A stretch of 64,000 bases of DNA from Sequoia sempervirens (lineage: Eukaryota > Streptophyta > Pinopsida > Cupressales > Cupressaceae), in the NCBI GenBank assembly GCA_007258455.2, contig VDFB02373365.1:219118162-219182161 (forward strand), given 5' to 3'. Position numbers and translations under genes: made by a program. Below, one piece after another: positions 1 through 10,700 of this stretch (position 1 is the stretch's first letter; each line of letters opens with the position of its first letter). Under the pieces are notes generated by a model. It saw nothing but the letters and a program-made list of their open reading frames with translations, was not told the DNA's origin and made no database searches.

Positions 1-112
1 TGTGTGTATTAGTGCATTTTATTTTATATGTTTAATTACACTTAAAAGAAAAAAAATTGTTTGCTTCCCTTATGTGTGCAACATCCTCTAGGGTTTCGTG
101 GCAAGCATTACA
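1..112 (+). mobile_element. 3' end of the 5' LTR of a Ty3/gypsy chromovirus
   Basis: The first 112 bases match 30282-30393 closely (same order, small indels), including the shared stretch around TTTAATTACACTTAAAAG and the end GCATTACA. Position 112 closes with CA and is followed three bases later by a tRNA-Met-type primer binding site. This makes it the downstream end of a 5' LTR whose rest lies outside the window. The matching 3' LTR end is 30 kb away because of later insertions. Confidence 0.8.
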
Positions 113-114
113 CA

Positions 115-126
115 TGGTCTTAGAGC
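115..126 (+). other. Primer binding site (initiator tRNA-Met type)
   Basis: TGGTCTTAGAGC differs at two positions from TGGTATCAGAGC, the complement of the plant initiator tRNA-Met 3' end. It lies two bases after the LTR terminal CA. Reverse transcription of the chromovirus would start here. Confidence 0.75.
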
Positions 127-239
127 CCAAGTTTAAACATTGGGTGCTATAGGATAATGTTGAACCCATTAAGTTGTTATTTGCATAGGATTTAAGTTTG
201 TGTACCTTGTCTTATGTCATGGTGTATCTGTGTAGGATC

Positions 240-1440
240 ATGCCACATAGGTGAGGTTGTGGTAAAGGTCATGGTCGTGCAAACGGTCATGGAGGTAATT
301 GGAAAGATTCACCTCCCCATGTTCCCCATGACTCAGATTGTGAGGAACAACAGGCTTCCAAAATTCTCTTGAAGGCGGTGATTAGAATCAAAATCCACCA
401 GGGATCGGGGACGCTCAGTTGCGTCATTTACTACATGAGACACTTGCTCATCTTGGTTTGAGGAAGGACAGAGATTAGGATATTATGGGTGAGAGAGAGG
501 TTCTAGCACAGTTAGAGGTAGCCATGGTTGCTTATATGAGAGACCTTCTTAGAGCTCATCTACATACATTTGATGGTTTTGGTAGTAGATTAGAGGTTGA
601 GATGTGGCTAATAGATCCTAATTAGTGTTTTTCTATGCACCCTTATGCTAGCAACACCAAGGCTAGATGTGCGATTATGCACCTAAGATATTTTACATCT
701 ACCTGGTGGAGGTTGGAGGAGCAGAAGCTTCATATTAATATTAATATTGTATCTTGGGTTTGTTCTTAGAGAAGTTCAGGGCTAGATTTCTTTCTGATCA
801 TTGGCAACAACATCAAGGAGATGAGTTACATGCCTTGTGACAAATGGCTATGTCGATGGAGCAGTAGTGATGCTTTTATGAGCTCAAGCAGCTTGCGGGC
901 ATTGGTGATGATGAGGGAATGCTCGTTCAACATTTCATCAGGAGCTTAAAGGTTCGGATTAGTGGTGGTGTGCATGTTTTCAAACCCAAGACTATGGAGA
1001 CAATGGTGGAGAAGGCCAGATTGGTAGAGGAGAACCTAGCAATGGAATTTGGTGGTCACATTAGAGTATAGATAGGAAGTTCTTCAGCTGGAGGACCGAG
1101 TGGATGTAGTGGCCAGACTCATGGAGTTGGACCACCTAGGATGCAACAGGTGCCTACATAGAGTGGAAAGCATCAAAGTGCATAGGGGAAACGAGATAAT
1201 TTCTAGCAGAGATAGGGTGATAGATATTAGTCTAGTGGTGACAAGAATTGGAGGTGAAACAAATGCAACACTTATGAGTAGTCGACACAAAGTACACAGT
1301 CTACCTATAGGGGTAGCATTCAGTAGTTGAGTGCACCTTATGGATGTAGAGGTTATGGAAAGGGTACTGAACATCTTGTGTGTGGCCAACAAGGTCACAT
1401 AGTGTGATAGTGTCCCAATAAGGGCACATCAAGTTACACT
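240..1440 (+). pseudogene. Decayed gag (capsid) region of the chromovirus
   Basis: No long frame survives. Translating short frames between PBS and protease gives gag-like text: a capsid block near 540-780 with FDGF, then E-x-W and a paired Trp, as in the Retrotrans_gag family, and a partial zinc-knuckle remnant at about 1370-1405 (VCGQQGH). Several TAG and TGA codons and frameshifts break it. Gag would package the element RNA; this copy cannot encode it. The assignment rests on position before protease and on weak motifs, so the exact limits are uncertain. Confidence 0.5.
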
Positions 1441-1905
1441 CAAAGGCCAGCGGCATTAGAATTGATAGTTGGTGATGCAAGAAGAGGGCATCGAGTATTT
1501 GCTATGGTTTATAATCACTAAGCTTATCATAAAAGTATAGTATTGGAGACATCTGGTATGTTATAGGGTAATAGGGTTACTATTTTATTTGATTCTAGAG
1601 TATCAGATTCCTTTATATCTTCATCTATTGTGGCACAATGTAGATTGAGGGTAGAAAAGCAAGACATTAAGTGGCAGGTTGAATTGGCCTCTGATACTAA
1701 AATTGTAGTTCAATCCCTAGTACCTAACTGTAGATTAGAGATTGGATCCTTTCACACTACAATAGACCTCTGCATTATACCATTGGGGTTATATGATATT
1801 GTCTTAGGGATGGATTGTCTTGAGGATTGTAAGGCCATTATAGACTATCGACGCAAGTCAATTCGATGCATTGATGCATCTAGTAGTGAGGTGGAGATTG
1901 TGTGA
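1440..1905 (+). pseudogene. Retropepsin-like protease domain of the chromovirus
   Basis: An open stretch of 91 codons (1630-1905) continues a frame that begins before 1600. The active-site motif is visible as LFDSRVSDSFIS near 1588-1622. The usual Gly after Asp-Ser is Arg here, so the enzyme would be dead. Downstream the typical second half is present: IVLGMDCLEDCKAIIDYRRK. It is followed by the RT in the order PR-RT-RH-INT expected of Metaviridae. TAG codons upstream (about 1519 and 1564) also interrupt it. Confidence 0.75.
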
Positions 1906-2040
1906 GTTCAGAGATCCATATCTCTAAGGATGATCTCAGTTATGCAGCTAAGGAGATGTGTACATCAGGGATGTCAGTTATTTGCAGTGACAGTAGTTAA
2001 TTTGGAGTTGGGTGATAGTGAGGAGAAGGTTACTCTTGAT

Positions 2041-2860
2041 AGCCAACCCATACTCTAGGAGTTTGCAGATGTCTTTCCTAAGGATATTCCAAGGATGCCA
2101 CCTCAGCATGACATTGGTTTTAGGATTGATTTGTTACTTGGTTCTGAGCCTATTTCATGAGCTCCATACCTCATGACTACACAAGAGCTTAAGGAGCTCC
2201 ACTTGTAGCTAGAGGAGCTGTTAGGAAAGGGTTTCATCCACCCTAGTGTTTCACCTTGGGAGCACCAGTAATTTTTGTGAAGAAGAAGGATGGATCTCTT
2301 CGTTTGTGTATAGACTACTATCAGTTAAACAAAGTATCAATGAAGAATTGATATCCCTTACCTAGGATTGATGATTTGTTTGATCAAATGAAGGGTGCTA
2401 CGGTCTTTTCAAAGATTGATATTAAGTTAGGGTATCATCAACTACGTATATTTTATGTCGATATCCATAAGATGATGTTTCACACACTCTTCAATCACTA
2501 TGAGTTTATTTTGGTACCGTTTGGGTTGACGAATGCACCATTTGTGTTCATAAGCTTGATGAATGAGGTATTTTTCACATATCTGGATAGATTTGTACTA
2601 GTATTCCTTGATGATATATTGATCTATTCTAGATAGGATAGTAGAGGAAAATGAGATGCATTTGAGGCAGGTGTTGCAGTGTTTGAGAGATAATCAGTTG
2701 TATGTTAACCTTTCCAAATGTGAGTTCTTTAAGATTGAGGCCAAGTACCTTGGGCATGTGATTATAGGTGAGGGTATTGTAGTAGATCCTGCGAAGATCC
2801 AAGTAATCATTGATTGGCTAGCACTGACTAATGTGGCTAAGGTACATAGTTTCATGGGAT
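2041..2860 (+). pseudogene. Reverse transcriptase domain of the chromovirus
   Basis: The frame is split by stops and one frameshift near 2260-2345, but the gypsy RT blocks are clear: a DVFP-type start near 2070, [15 protein letters not shown] at about 2408-2452, VPFGLTNAP at about 2516-2542, and the catalytic box FLDDILIYS at about 2608-2634. The thumb region follows as HLRQVLQCLRDNQLYVNLSK. The RT copies the element RNA into DNA. The residues of the catalytic box look intact although the polyprotein is broken. Neighbours are protease upstream and RNase H downstream. Confidence 0.9.
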
Positions 2861-3335
2861 TAGCAGGGTACTACAAACATTTTTTTGAGGGCTTGACCAG
2901 TGCACCGATTCTTGCTATACCTGATCCTACTAGAGATTTTTTTGTATGTATTGATACATCTTTGGAGGGTTTAGGAGTTGTCTTGATGCAGGATGGTTGA
3001 TTGATTGCATATGAATCATGCAAACTCAAGGATCATGAATTGAATTACCCTACACATGATCTTGAGTTGGTAGTGGTAGTGCATGCCCTGACGAGATGGA
3101 GACAATTCTTGTTGGGGGACAAATTTAAGTTGCACAGTGACCATCAAAACATATAGTACATCTTCATGCAACCTAATCTTAATGCTAGGCAAAGGCAATG
3201 GATGGAATTCCTTTGTGAGTATTACTTTGATGTGAAGTACATCCATGGGAAGGAGAATGTTGTTGCTAATGCTCTCAACAGGAAAAGACACGAGTTGTCT
3301 GAGTTGACTCTTGGTGTGGATTTGAGGAGTTAGAT
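2860..3335 (+). pseudogene. RNase H domain of the chromovirus
   Basis: Translation shows FFVCIDTSLEGLGVVLMQDG, then after a TGA at 2998 the text IAYESCKLKDHELNYPTHDLE, WRQFLLGDKFKLHSDHQNI, and the segment ending in YIHGKENVVANALNRK. This is the usual RNase H order of Ty3/gypsy elements. The TGA replaces a codon in a turn where TGG or CGA would be a single transition away. The domain degrades the RNA strand during reverse transcription. It lies directly between RT and integrase. Confidence 0.85.
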
Positions 3336-3519
3336 TCTTTTCACACTTCCTACAGACTGTTGGTACCAGGAGGTGAGATTAGAGATAGATTCAGGCAGGG
3401 TCCTTGAAGGAAGATTCTCTAGATATTCCTTAGATTCAGATGGTTTGATGAGGCATATGGGACATATTTATGTTCCATTATCTAGAGATCTTCGTACCTT
3501 GGTTATGATAGAGGCACAT

Positions 3520-4210
3520 TAGGCACCTTATTAAGCTCATCTAGGAGTGAAGAAGATGCATGTCGATTTGTGACAACTTTATTTTTGGGAAGGTATGAAG
3601 CGAGACATTGCTGATTTTGTGTCGTGGTTTTTTGAGTGTCAGTGAATGAAGGCTAAGAACCAACATTCGGCAAGGCTTCTAGAGCCACATTTGGTGCCAG
3701 AGTGGAAATGGGATATAATCTCATTGGATTTCATTGTTGGGTTACCCAATTCTTTGCAATGGCACGATGCTATTATGGTGATGGTGGATAGGTTGATGAA
3801 GGTAGCACACTTCTCACCTATTCGTTCCTCCTATAACGCTTCATCTATTGCTAGGGTGTTCATGGCATATATTGTGAGGTTGCACAATATTCCTTTTCGT
3901 ATCATTTTTGACAAGGATCTTGTGTTCACCTCGGCTCTCTGGACATCATTGTAGCATGCTATGGGGACGTAGTTGAACTTTAGTTCAACATATCATCCTG
4001 AGACAAATGGATAGACAAAGAGGGTCAACCAGATCCTCAAGAATATGTTGTGCATGTATGTGATGGACCAATAGACACGATGGGAGGATTATCTCCATTT
4101 AGTGGAGTTTTCTTATAACAATAGCTATCAGAGTTCAATTTGTATGCCTCTTTTCTAGGCATTGTATGGGAATCCGTGTCGAACTCCTTTGAGTTGGGAT
4201 TAGTTAGAGG
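3520..4210 (+). pseudogene. Integrase of the chromovirus (zinc-binding part and DDE core)
   Basis: The zinc-binding start is seen as HLGVKKMHVDL, then LYFWEGMKRDIADF near 3540-3618. The core is open from 3646 to 3954: WDIISLDFIVGLPNS carries the first Asp, IIFDKDLVFTS the second. After TAG codons at 3952 and 4012 the third block reads STYHPETNG followed by TKRVNQIL. The catalytic Glu of the DDE triad is Lys here, which would inactivate the enzyme. The TAG at 4012 sits where relatives usually have Gln (CAG). Confidence 0.85.
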
Positions 4211-4770
4211 AAAAAGTTCTTTTGGGTCCTGATATGCTTCAGAATATGGAGCAGCGGGTGATTTGGATTAGGGAATATTTGATTGTAGCATATGATAGAC
4301 ATAAGAAGTATGTTGATGTGCATCGAGTGGACCATCAATTTGTCATAGGAGACTAATTCTTTTTGTGAGTGCGTCCACGAAAAATTCAAATCTGATATGG
4401 AAAGGGCTCTAAGCTCACACCTTGCTTCATTAAGCCATTTGATATTCTTGAGAATATTTGTCTAGTTGCTTACTGACTTGCTTTTCCACCCAGTCTCTCA
4501 TGTATTCACAACATGTTTCATGTCTCAGTTCTCAAGCCTTATCAACTAGACATATCTCACATCCTTGATTGGAATACTTTACAAGTAGAGGATGGGTAGT
4601 TGGCTTTGGAGCCCGTGGCCATCATGCAACACAGGAGACTCGCCTTCAAGGGTCGAGATATTAAGCAAGTCATGGTTTAGTGGGATCTGAAAGATGATAC
4701 ATCAGGTACTTGGGAGGATGCAACTCTATCCCTATTTGTTCGTAGGCTTCCAGGAGTAAGCCTGATCCTA
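4210..4770 (+). pseudogene. Integrase C-terminal part with chromodomain-like tail
   Basis: Short open pieces give VFHVSVLK-like and LEPVAIMQHRR-like text, then a tail with V-Q/stop-W followed by DLKDDTSGTWEDA at about 4672-4722. An 'I-x-x-x-M/L-V-Q-W ... TWE' pattern at this place is the hallmark of the chromodomain of chromoviruses, which tethers integration to chromatin. A TAG at 4678-4680 takes the place of the Gln. The pattern is degenerate, so chromovirus membership is likely rather than proven. Confidence 0.6.
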
Positions 4771-4771
4771 C

Positions 4772-4782
4772 AGGGGGGAGGA
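4772..4782 (+). other. Polypurine tract of the chromovirus
   Basis: AGGGGGGAGGA immediately precedes the 3' LTR start TGTAGCACCCCT at 4783. The same purine run before TGTAGTACCCCT is found in the giant-LTR element (21314-21324), which links the two families. Confidence 0.85.
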
Positions 4783-5041
4783 TGTAGCACCCCTCTAATT
4801 TTCTTATGTTGTTAAACAATACTTTTATGTTGATAGACCCTGATACCTTGTTATTTTTTTATGATCGCTAACATGGGAGCGATGATGATGCTATACTTTG
4901 ATGTGATGATAAACTATGTGGATGCTTATGATTTATGTTATGCTTTTGATTTGCATAGTTATTATTTGATTTAATATTATACATGGTTATGTGGTGATTT
5001 ATTGATGCTTTAACTTTTTTAGTCTTGTTGTGACTGTATTG

Positions 5042-5105
5042 GTGAAGGGGATGAGATTACATTAGTCGCTTGTGAGCATCCTGTGACTCCATGATTTCTC
5101 TTCAC
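5042..5105 (+). promoter_or_regulatory. Conserved stem-loop in the chromovirus LTR
   Basis: The outer arms GTGAAG and CTTCAC pair, and an inner AGTC pairs with GACT around a loop containing CTTGTGAGCATC. The segment after it (CACGGTGTGGCTGT) is also conserved. The equivalent stem-loops at 20875-20938 and, on the minus strand, 39619-39681 keep the pairing with different bases. The role is unknown; packaging, dimerisation or transcription control are possible. Confidence 0.55.
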
Positions 5106-6507
5106 GGTGTGGCTGTTATGTTTTTATACATATACAACATTTGTCTTGATTGCAGGATTGTAGGTACAGGACATTATCTTCACCTAGCTTCATAGGTCTG
5201 AGTGTGTCCATTTTCCCAATGGTATTGTTGATTGGAAAATAGTAATCGGGTTCCCTTGTCAAACCACAATCCTAGCAACAGTGTGTTGTTAGTTCGTGTT
5301 TGGTATGTCGTGTTGTCATGTTGTCCTTGTTTCTTTTGATAATTAATTATCTTGCAAGGTTGTCTTGTGAAAACTAATGAGTAAATGTTTTGAATGTTAT
5401 TTATTTATTTTTAGATTAAAGTTAAATTTATTTATTTTATTTAATTAATTTAATTTAATTTATTTGGTAAGGTAATTTAATTCTTGTGATTAAATTTATC
5501 TTATTAAGTAAATAAATTAATTAATTAAATTAAGTTTGTTGAGTAAATTAATTAATTAATTAAATTGCATTTTAAACTATTTAAATGCAAAAATAAATTG
5601 TAAATACATAATAGAAAATATGTGTTTGAGAAGATATTTTTAGTTGACAAGTGCTAGTTAATTTATTAAGGGATTTAATTAAGGATTATTTCACAGAAAG
5701 AATATTTGGATTAATTGGAAGAGGTAAGAAGTTATTTCATGCCAATGGATATAGGGATTTTCATTCAGAAATTGTTTTGTTGAAAAAATTAAAGAAGACT
5801 CTCATAAATTTTTTTGCTGGAAATTATTATGCATCTTCTAGAACTAGAGAATTTGGGGAAAAAACTTGGGGACTGAAATATGAAGGCTTTGCTCCATTCT
5901 TCAACTATTCAAGCTCTAGAGGATCTAGGGTCCTTATTTGATTTGTTAATTTAATTTGTGTTTTGAAAAGATTGCCTGTACATAAAAATCTTAGTTTAAA
6001 TTTTTTTGAAATTGAAAGATTAGAAGATCTCTTTATTTTGTAAAGGATCTGTTTATTAATTTTGAAATGCTATCTGTTAATTTGCCATGAAATTTTGAAA
6101 ACCTCTCTAGAAGAACTATGAAAATATTAGATCCTCTATAGGGAAATTAATTTAAAACAATAGGAAATTCAAAATGAAAACAACAAATGAATTAGAAAAC
6201 CTTTGTGAGTAAATTCGAGGAAAATTTAAATCCTCTGGTGGATTTATGAAAATTAAACCTTTGATAAATTAACAAAAATTCTTCTAGCAATGTTTATATA
6301 TATATATATATATCTTTTTAAATTCATATGCTATAGCCTGTAGAAATTTTTATGAAAAAAAAATCTATAGAAACTATACCCAAACTGTTGTACGATGAAA
6401 TTCGGCTGAGATAGAATATTGAATGTTAAAAAAATTAAATTGAATTTTTTTGGGGTGCTGGGGAAGCTAACCCTATAGTCATCTCCAACATGGTGGCATT
6501 GACTATG

Positions 6508-7011
6508 GAGACAACGACCCCCATAGTGGGAAAGGCTACGTAGCAGCCCACAACCTTTACATGGTTGTGTATGTTTATTGAACCAACCATTTAAAATGGC
6601 TTAAAATCTGCTATGTCTTTCTTTGATTTCAGCTTTGATTTTTTATTTATTTTTATTTATTATATATATATATATATTTTATAGATGAGTACTACTAAAG
6701 GGGGTAGCTCTTGAATACATTCGATAATAGGAAAATCTATGCCTGAGTATTGTGAGAATCAACGACCCCCATAGATGGGAAAGGTTCATTCATCTAATGG
6801 GTAGCAGCCCACAACCTTTACATGGTTGTGTATGTTTATTGAACCAACCATTTAAAATGGCTTAAAATCTGCTATGTCTTTCTTTGATTTCAGCTTTGAT
6901 TTTTTATTTATTTTTATTTATTATATATATATATATATTTTATAGATGAGTACTACTAAAGGGGGTAGCTCTTGAATACATTCGATAATAGGAAAATCTA
7001 TGCCTGAGTAT
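6508..7011 (+). repeat. Imperfect tandem duplication (about 250 bp x 2)
   Basis: The stretch starting CAACGACCCCCATAG and running through a T-rich/(TA)n block to GCCTGAGTATT occurs at 6511-6750 and again at 6760-7011, almost identical. The second copy carries an extra TTCATTCATCTAATGG before GTAGCAGCCCAC. A 20-bp string with these bases recurs at 7135-7154. It lies at the junction of the chromovirus LTR and the LINE. Confidence 0.8.
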
Positions 7012-7144
7012 TAGTGAGAAAACAACCAAAAATCAACTCATGGAATCAATTAGTCAGTGACTGGTGGATGATAGCCAAATAGTTCCCCAATCTGATGAGT
7101 TTTTAAAGACTACCTTCACCAAGCCATGCATTGTGTTCATTCAT

Positions 7145-7597
7145 CTAATGGGTAAAAGGTGCCAAATCTGCATTCATCACCTCAAACCTGAATACCTCCC
7201 ATGCATTGGTCAGAAGATTCACCCCAGCAGCACGTTCTTCAGCCTCTGTCTCATCATCGAAAACCATTGCTGGGTCGAAGTACATACGAAGAAAGCTCAC
7301 CCATCCATCTGAGCCCAATTCCATGGTCGAGCTGGCCACAACTTGGACATTGGCCTGAATCACAAAACCACGAAGCCAAACCACTACACTCTCCCTAGAT
7401 TCTGAGATATCCACTAATGCACAAATTATTACCTCATAAACTTTCCCATCGCACCAGTGTTGGTTCAGATTTAGGATAGTGGAAACTGTTCCCACTATCA
7501 CCCTGTGCACCTCAAGACTCACAGTGACATTGCACATCCATGGATGTAGTTTCACAGCGACAGCGTAGGCCGAATTGAACCACCATTTTTGCAGCTA
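7145..7597 (-). CDS. Unrecognised reading frame downstream of the LINE RNase H
   Basis: From the ATG at 7555 the frame encodes 136 residues. It is open upstream to about 7597, so about 150 codons are free of stops in a window where almost everything else is broken. The protein is rich in Val, has no obvious membrane segment or metal motif, and contains MELGSDGWVSFLRMYFDP in its middle. It lies between the RNase H stop (7858) and the presumed LINE 3' end, on the same strand. I do not recognise a family. It could be an extra LINE C-terminal domain, a transduced host exon, or chance. Confidence 0.4.
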
Positions 7598-7857
7598 TGA
7601 CACCCCATAAACTTACTGCAATCTATCATTTAGGGTGAAGTAACCACACCTATAAAGGTTGTAGAGGGCCAACATTTAATTGGAGGAGGCCAAAAACCAG
7701 AGGTCCTAGACATTCCCGTATCTGCTCCAAATCAATCCTAATCCCACGAGGGTACCATAGTACCCTATCTTCAAGGCCTCATGGATTTAAGATCAGGGAC
7801 CGAATCTAATTGGTGGATCTTATTGTCCTCTAATAGTACCTCTTGCAGACCTAGCCA

Positions 7858-8283
7858 CTATGCTGGAGATGGACACGTTACCACCGATTCCGACTGCACT
7901 ACTCCCATGTTTTCCAGAAGATCTACAGCTTTATTCACTTCCCTGTAAACGTGGGAAATGGAGTAATTCACTAACTTCTCCAACACATCTCTAATTGTAG
8001 CAATCCAATCATTAATTTTCCAGTTTGGCGATTTGCCACTAGTGATGGCCTGTATACATAGCATTGAGTCGCCCTCTATTTCCACTGAATCAAGTCCTTT
8101 TTGTAGGCAAAGTTGTAATCCAAGCCACAATGCCTCCATCTCCGCATTGTTATTGGTGCAAATCCCAAGTTTTTTCGATGCCGCCCACACACAATCACCT
8201 GCATTATTTCTAATTATGCAGCTAGCCCCCACCCTTCCAGGGTTTCCTTTTGTAGCCCCATCGAAATTTAGTTTCCACTTCAA
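7858..8283 (-). pseudogene. RNase H domain (plant RVT_3 type) of the LINE
   Basis: 141 open codons beginning MKWKLNFDGATKGNPGRVGA. The four acidic positions are visible: Asp in NFDGA, Glu in NNNAEMEAL, Asp in EGDS and Asp in NKAVDLLEN. It therefore looks catalytically complete and is the best-preserved enzyme domain of this LINE. In plant L1 elements it removes RNA from the hybrid during target-primed reverse transcription. It was originally part of ORF2 but is separated from the upstream domains here by frameshifts. It ends with TAG at 7858. Confidence 0.85.
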
Positions 8284-8599
8284 CCGTTTGGGCTTAGACC
8301 AAAAGATCTCCTTTTTGTTTATTTTTGTTTCAAATGGCTACTGGCATGATTTTTTTAAAATTTAAGCCATTCCACGTCTTGAGGATATCTTCATCCCATT
8401 TTGAAAACTTTGCTTTCGAGCCTAGCCTGATTCTGTTATTTTCCATCTCAACTATGGCTTCTTGGATTTTAAAAATGAGTTGTTGTCTGTGTAATGATTT
8501 CTCCTTAAATATGTGTATGTTCCTTTCCTTCCAAATGTGCCATGCTACCAAGGATGGAGCCAAGATCTAGATCCTGCTCTAAACACCATTCTAATTCAA

Positions 8600-9507
8600 C
8601 ATTGGCCAACTATTTAAAAAGTCTCGAAGGCTGGAGAGTCAGGGACTGGGAAACCTTAAGTTTTGTTGCACCCAGTCCCAACAAGAAGCGGCCACAGGAC
8701 AGGATAGCAGTAAATGATCCATGTTTTCTTTCGCCTATTTTTAAAGGATACATCTTGTTGGTCCATTAATTCCAAAATGTTTCAGTCTCTTAGAAGTTAG
8801 ACATCGTTTGTGAATCAGAGTCCATAAAAATGCTCCTGCCTTAGGTAAAATTTCCTTTTTCCAACATAGACGTGCCATCCAAGACTTATCTCCTATTTGT
8901 TGTGACTGGAGACAGTAACTGATTTTTGCCAAATATTCTCCTGAGGCAGCTCCACTCCAAATTATGTTGTCTTCTCTATCCAATGTCCTTACCGGGCGAC
9001 TATAAATTTCCTTACAAACTTGCTCCACTAGATCATGTGGAAGCGGTAAGCCCGATAAGTCCACCCATCTACAGCTCCCTTCTAGAGCATTAGCCTCTTG
9101 ACTTATGTATTCTGCTACCTTTGAACCGAGGGCCCTATATAATGTATCTATGTATTGCTCCAAGTCGAGGAGTTGAACCAGGCTCTTGTGGCCATTCCAT
9201 GAGTCCAACCAAAATAGGGCTTTCCTTCCATCGCCAATTCTCCATGATAAGTGACTTGTTATAGGGATCTGTAGTTTGTCATGTATCGCCATAGCACCGA
9301 GCCACCAGCCGAGTTTGCTAGAGTTAAAATTCTAGATGGGTCGGGGCAATCCAAATATTTATTCTGCAAGATTTGACACCAGGTCTTCTTAGGACTTTTG
9401 TACATCTTCCATATAAGTTTAGAACCCAAAGCATTTTTTTTGCAACTGAATCTTGTGCAATCCCATGCCTCCATCCTCTTTAGACTTGCAGACTGAGTCC
9501 GAACCAA
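8600..9507 (-). pseudogene. LINE ORF2 C-terminal part with zf-RVT region
   Basis: Two overlapping frames (9507-9259 and 9292-8741) give typical plant LINE text: KKTWCQILQNKYL, then SWRIGDGRKALFWLDSWNG, DNIIWSGAASGEYLAKISY and the zinc-binding-like end LCWKKEILPKAGAFLWTLIHKRC. A -1/+1 shift near 9275 joins them. This is the linker and zf-RVT (reverse-transcriptase zinc-binding) region between RT and RNase H. The final Cys cluster runs into the interrupted segment near 8740. Confidence 0.8.
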
Positions 9508-10700
9508 TTAGCGAAATTTTCTTGTCTGTTTTTTATCCTTCCCAAAGGAATTTCTTCAGTATTCCCTCTAGCTCAGTCTCTGTTTTTCTTGGGACTTCAT
9601 AACAAGACATAACATATATGGGAATGGCTGATAGCACCGCTTTTAACATTGTGATCCTTCCTACCAGGGATAACCAATTGTTTTTCTAGGCCATGGCCTT
9701 GTTTCTACATCTTTCCACTATTTCCTACCAGTATTTTGCTTTGCCCAATCCTTAAAAAATTTGAATTCCTAGAAACTTGGATGGTAAGGTACCTTTGTTA
9801 ATGTCGAGTAATGCTGATATAGCTGCTTGAAGGTGGGGGGCCTTGTGTTAAAGAAGTAAATGTTTGATTTCTCTTTATTCATTTTTTGTCCTCATTGGAG
9901 TTCATACTTCATAAGTAGTGAATTTATGCAATTTGCTTCCTCAATTCTTGCTTCCCTGAATAATGTTGTGTCATCAGAAAATTGTGTATGAGTAAATTGG
10001 TTCCGTGTTTGGTGCCACCTTGATCCCATGCCAATCATTGCGCATACTCCTTTCCTTTATTGCAATACTGAAGGATTCAGCCATTACCATGAATAGGAAT
10101 GGGGAAATCGGGTCCCCTTGTCTTAATCTGTTTGTGGCTTGAAAAAAACCATGTAATGCTCCGTTGATTGCAACCAAGTAACATACTGAAGAGATACACT
10201 GAGTGATCAAAGTACACCATTGATTGCAAAATCAAAGACGTTGCATTATTTCCATGAGGAAGGGCCAACAAACCTTATCATAAGCCTTACTCACATCCAG
10301 TTTGATGATCATCCCCGCCTACTTGCTCGATTTTAAAGTGTGGACCGTTTCTGAGATGATCAAGATACTGTCAGTTATTTCCCTACTAGGAACAAACCCG
10401 GTCTACTCTACTGAAATGATTTTGTCTAGTAATGGTTTCAATCTGTTGGCCAAAACTTTCAACACCACTTTGTACAAGGTATTATAAAGTGAGATAGGTC
10501 TATAGTCGCTGAAGGAAACATAGTCTGACTTCTTTGGAATAAGAGCTATTATAGTGTTATTCAGATCTTTTAAAAAATGCCCTATTTTCTGGAACTCTTC
10601 AACCAATTCGTAGACCTCATCTCCAAGGAAACTCTAGCAGTTTTGGAAGAATCAGGCTGGAAATCCATCAGGGCCTGGTGCTTTATCTGGGTGCAACTAG
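9508..10700 (-). pseudogene. Reverse transcriptase domain of the LINE (ORF2)
   Basis: Broken over several frames, but the non-LTR RT blocks are in order on the minus strand: APGPDGFPA near 10685, IIALIPKKSDYVSFSDYRPIS at about 10555-10497, KLDVSKAYDKV near 10290, RLRQGDPISPFLF near 10120, and the catalytic box as FSDDTTLF near 9980, with Ser in place of the common Ala. Stops and at least two frameshifts separate them. The RT performs target-primed reverse transcription at the nick made by the endonuclease. Confidence 0.85.

Larger units (their letters stand above)
4783..7011 (+). mobile_element. 3' LTR of the chromovirus, first segment
   Basis: It starts with TGTAGCACCCCT after the polypurine tract. 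It holds a stem-loop at 5042-5105, AT-rich stretches built on TTAATTAA (5400-5580), a (TA)n run at 6296-6313 and an imperfect tandem repeat at 6508-7011. The LTR resumes at about 13.67 kb and again at 28971, ending with GCATTACA at 30393. Without insertions the LTR would be about 3.7 kb. The border with the LINE inside the tandem-repeat region is not resolved. The poly-A-like tail of the LINE could already be at 6640-6680 or 6899-6935. Confidence 0.7.

Noticed and set aside
5651..5941. 96-codon open frame in the chromovirus LTR
   Set aside because: It lies in LTR sequence, has no recognisable domain, and the related LTRs do not keep the frame.
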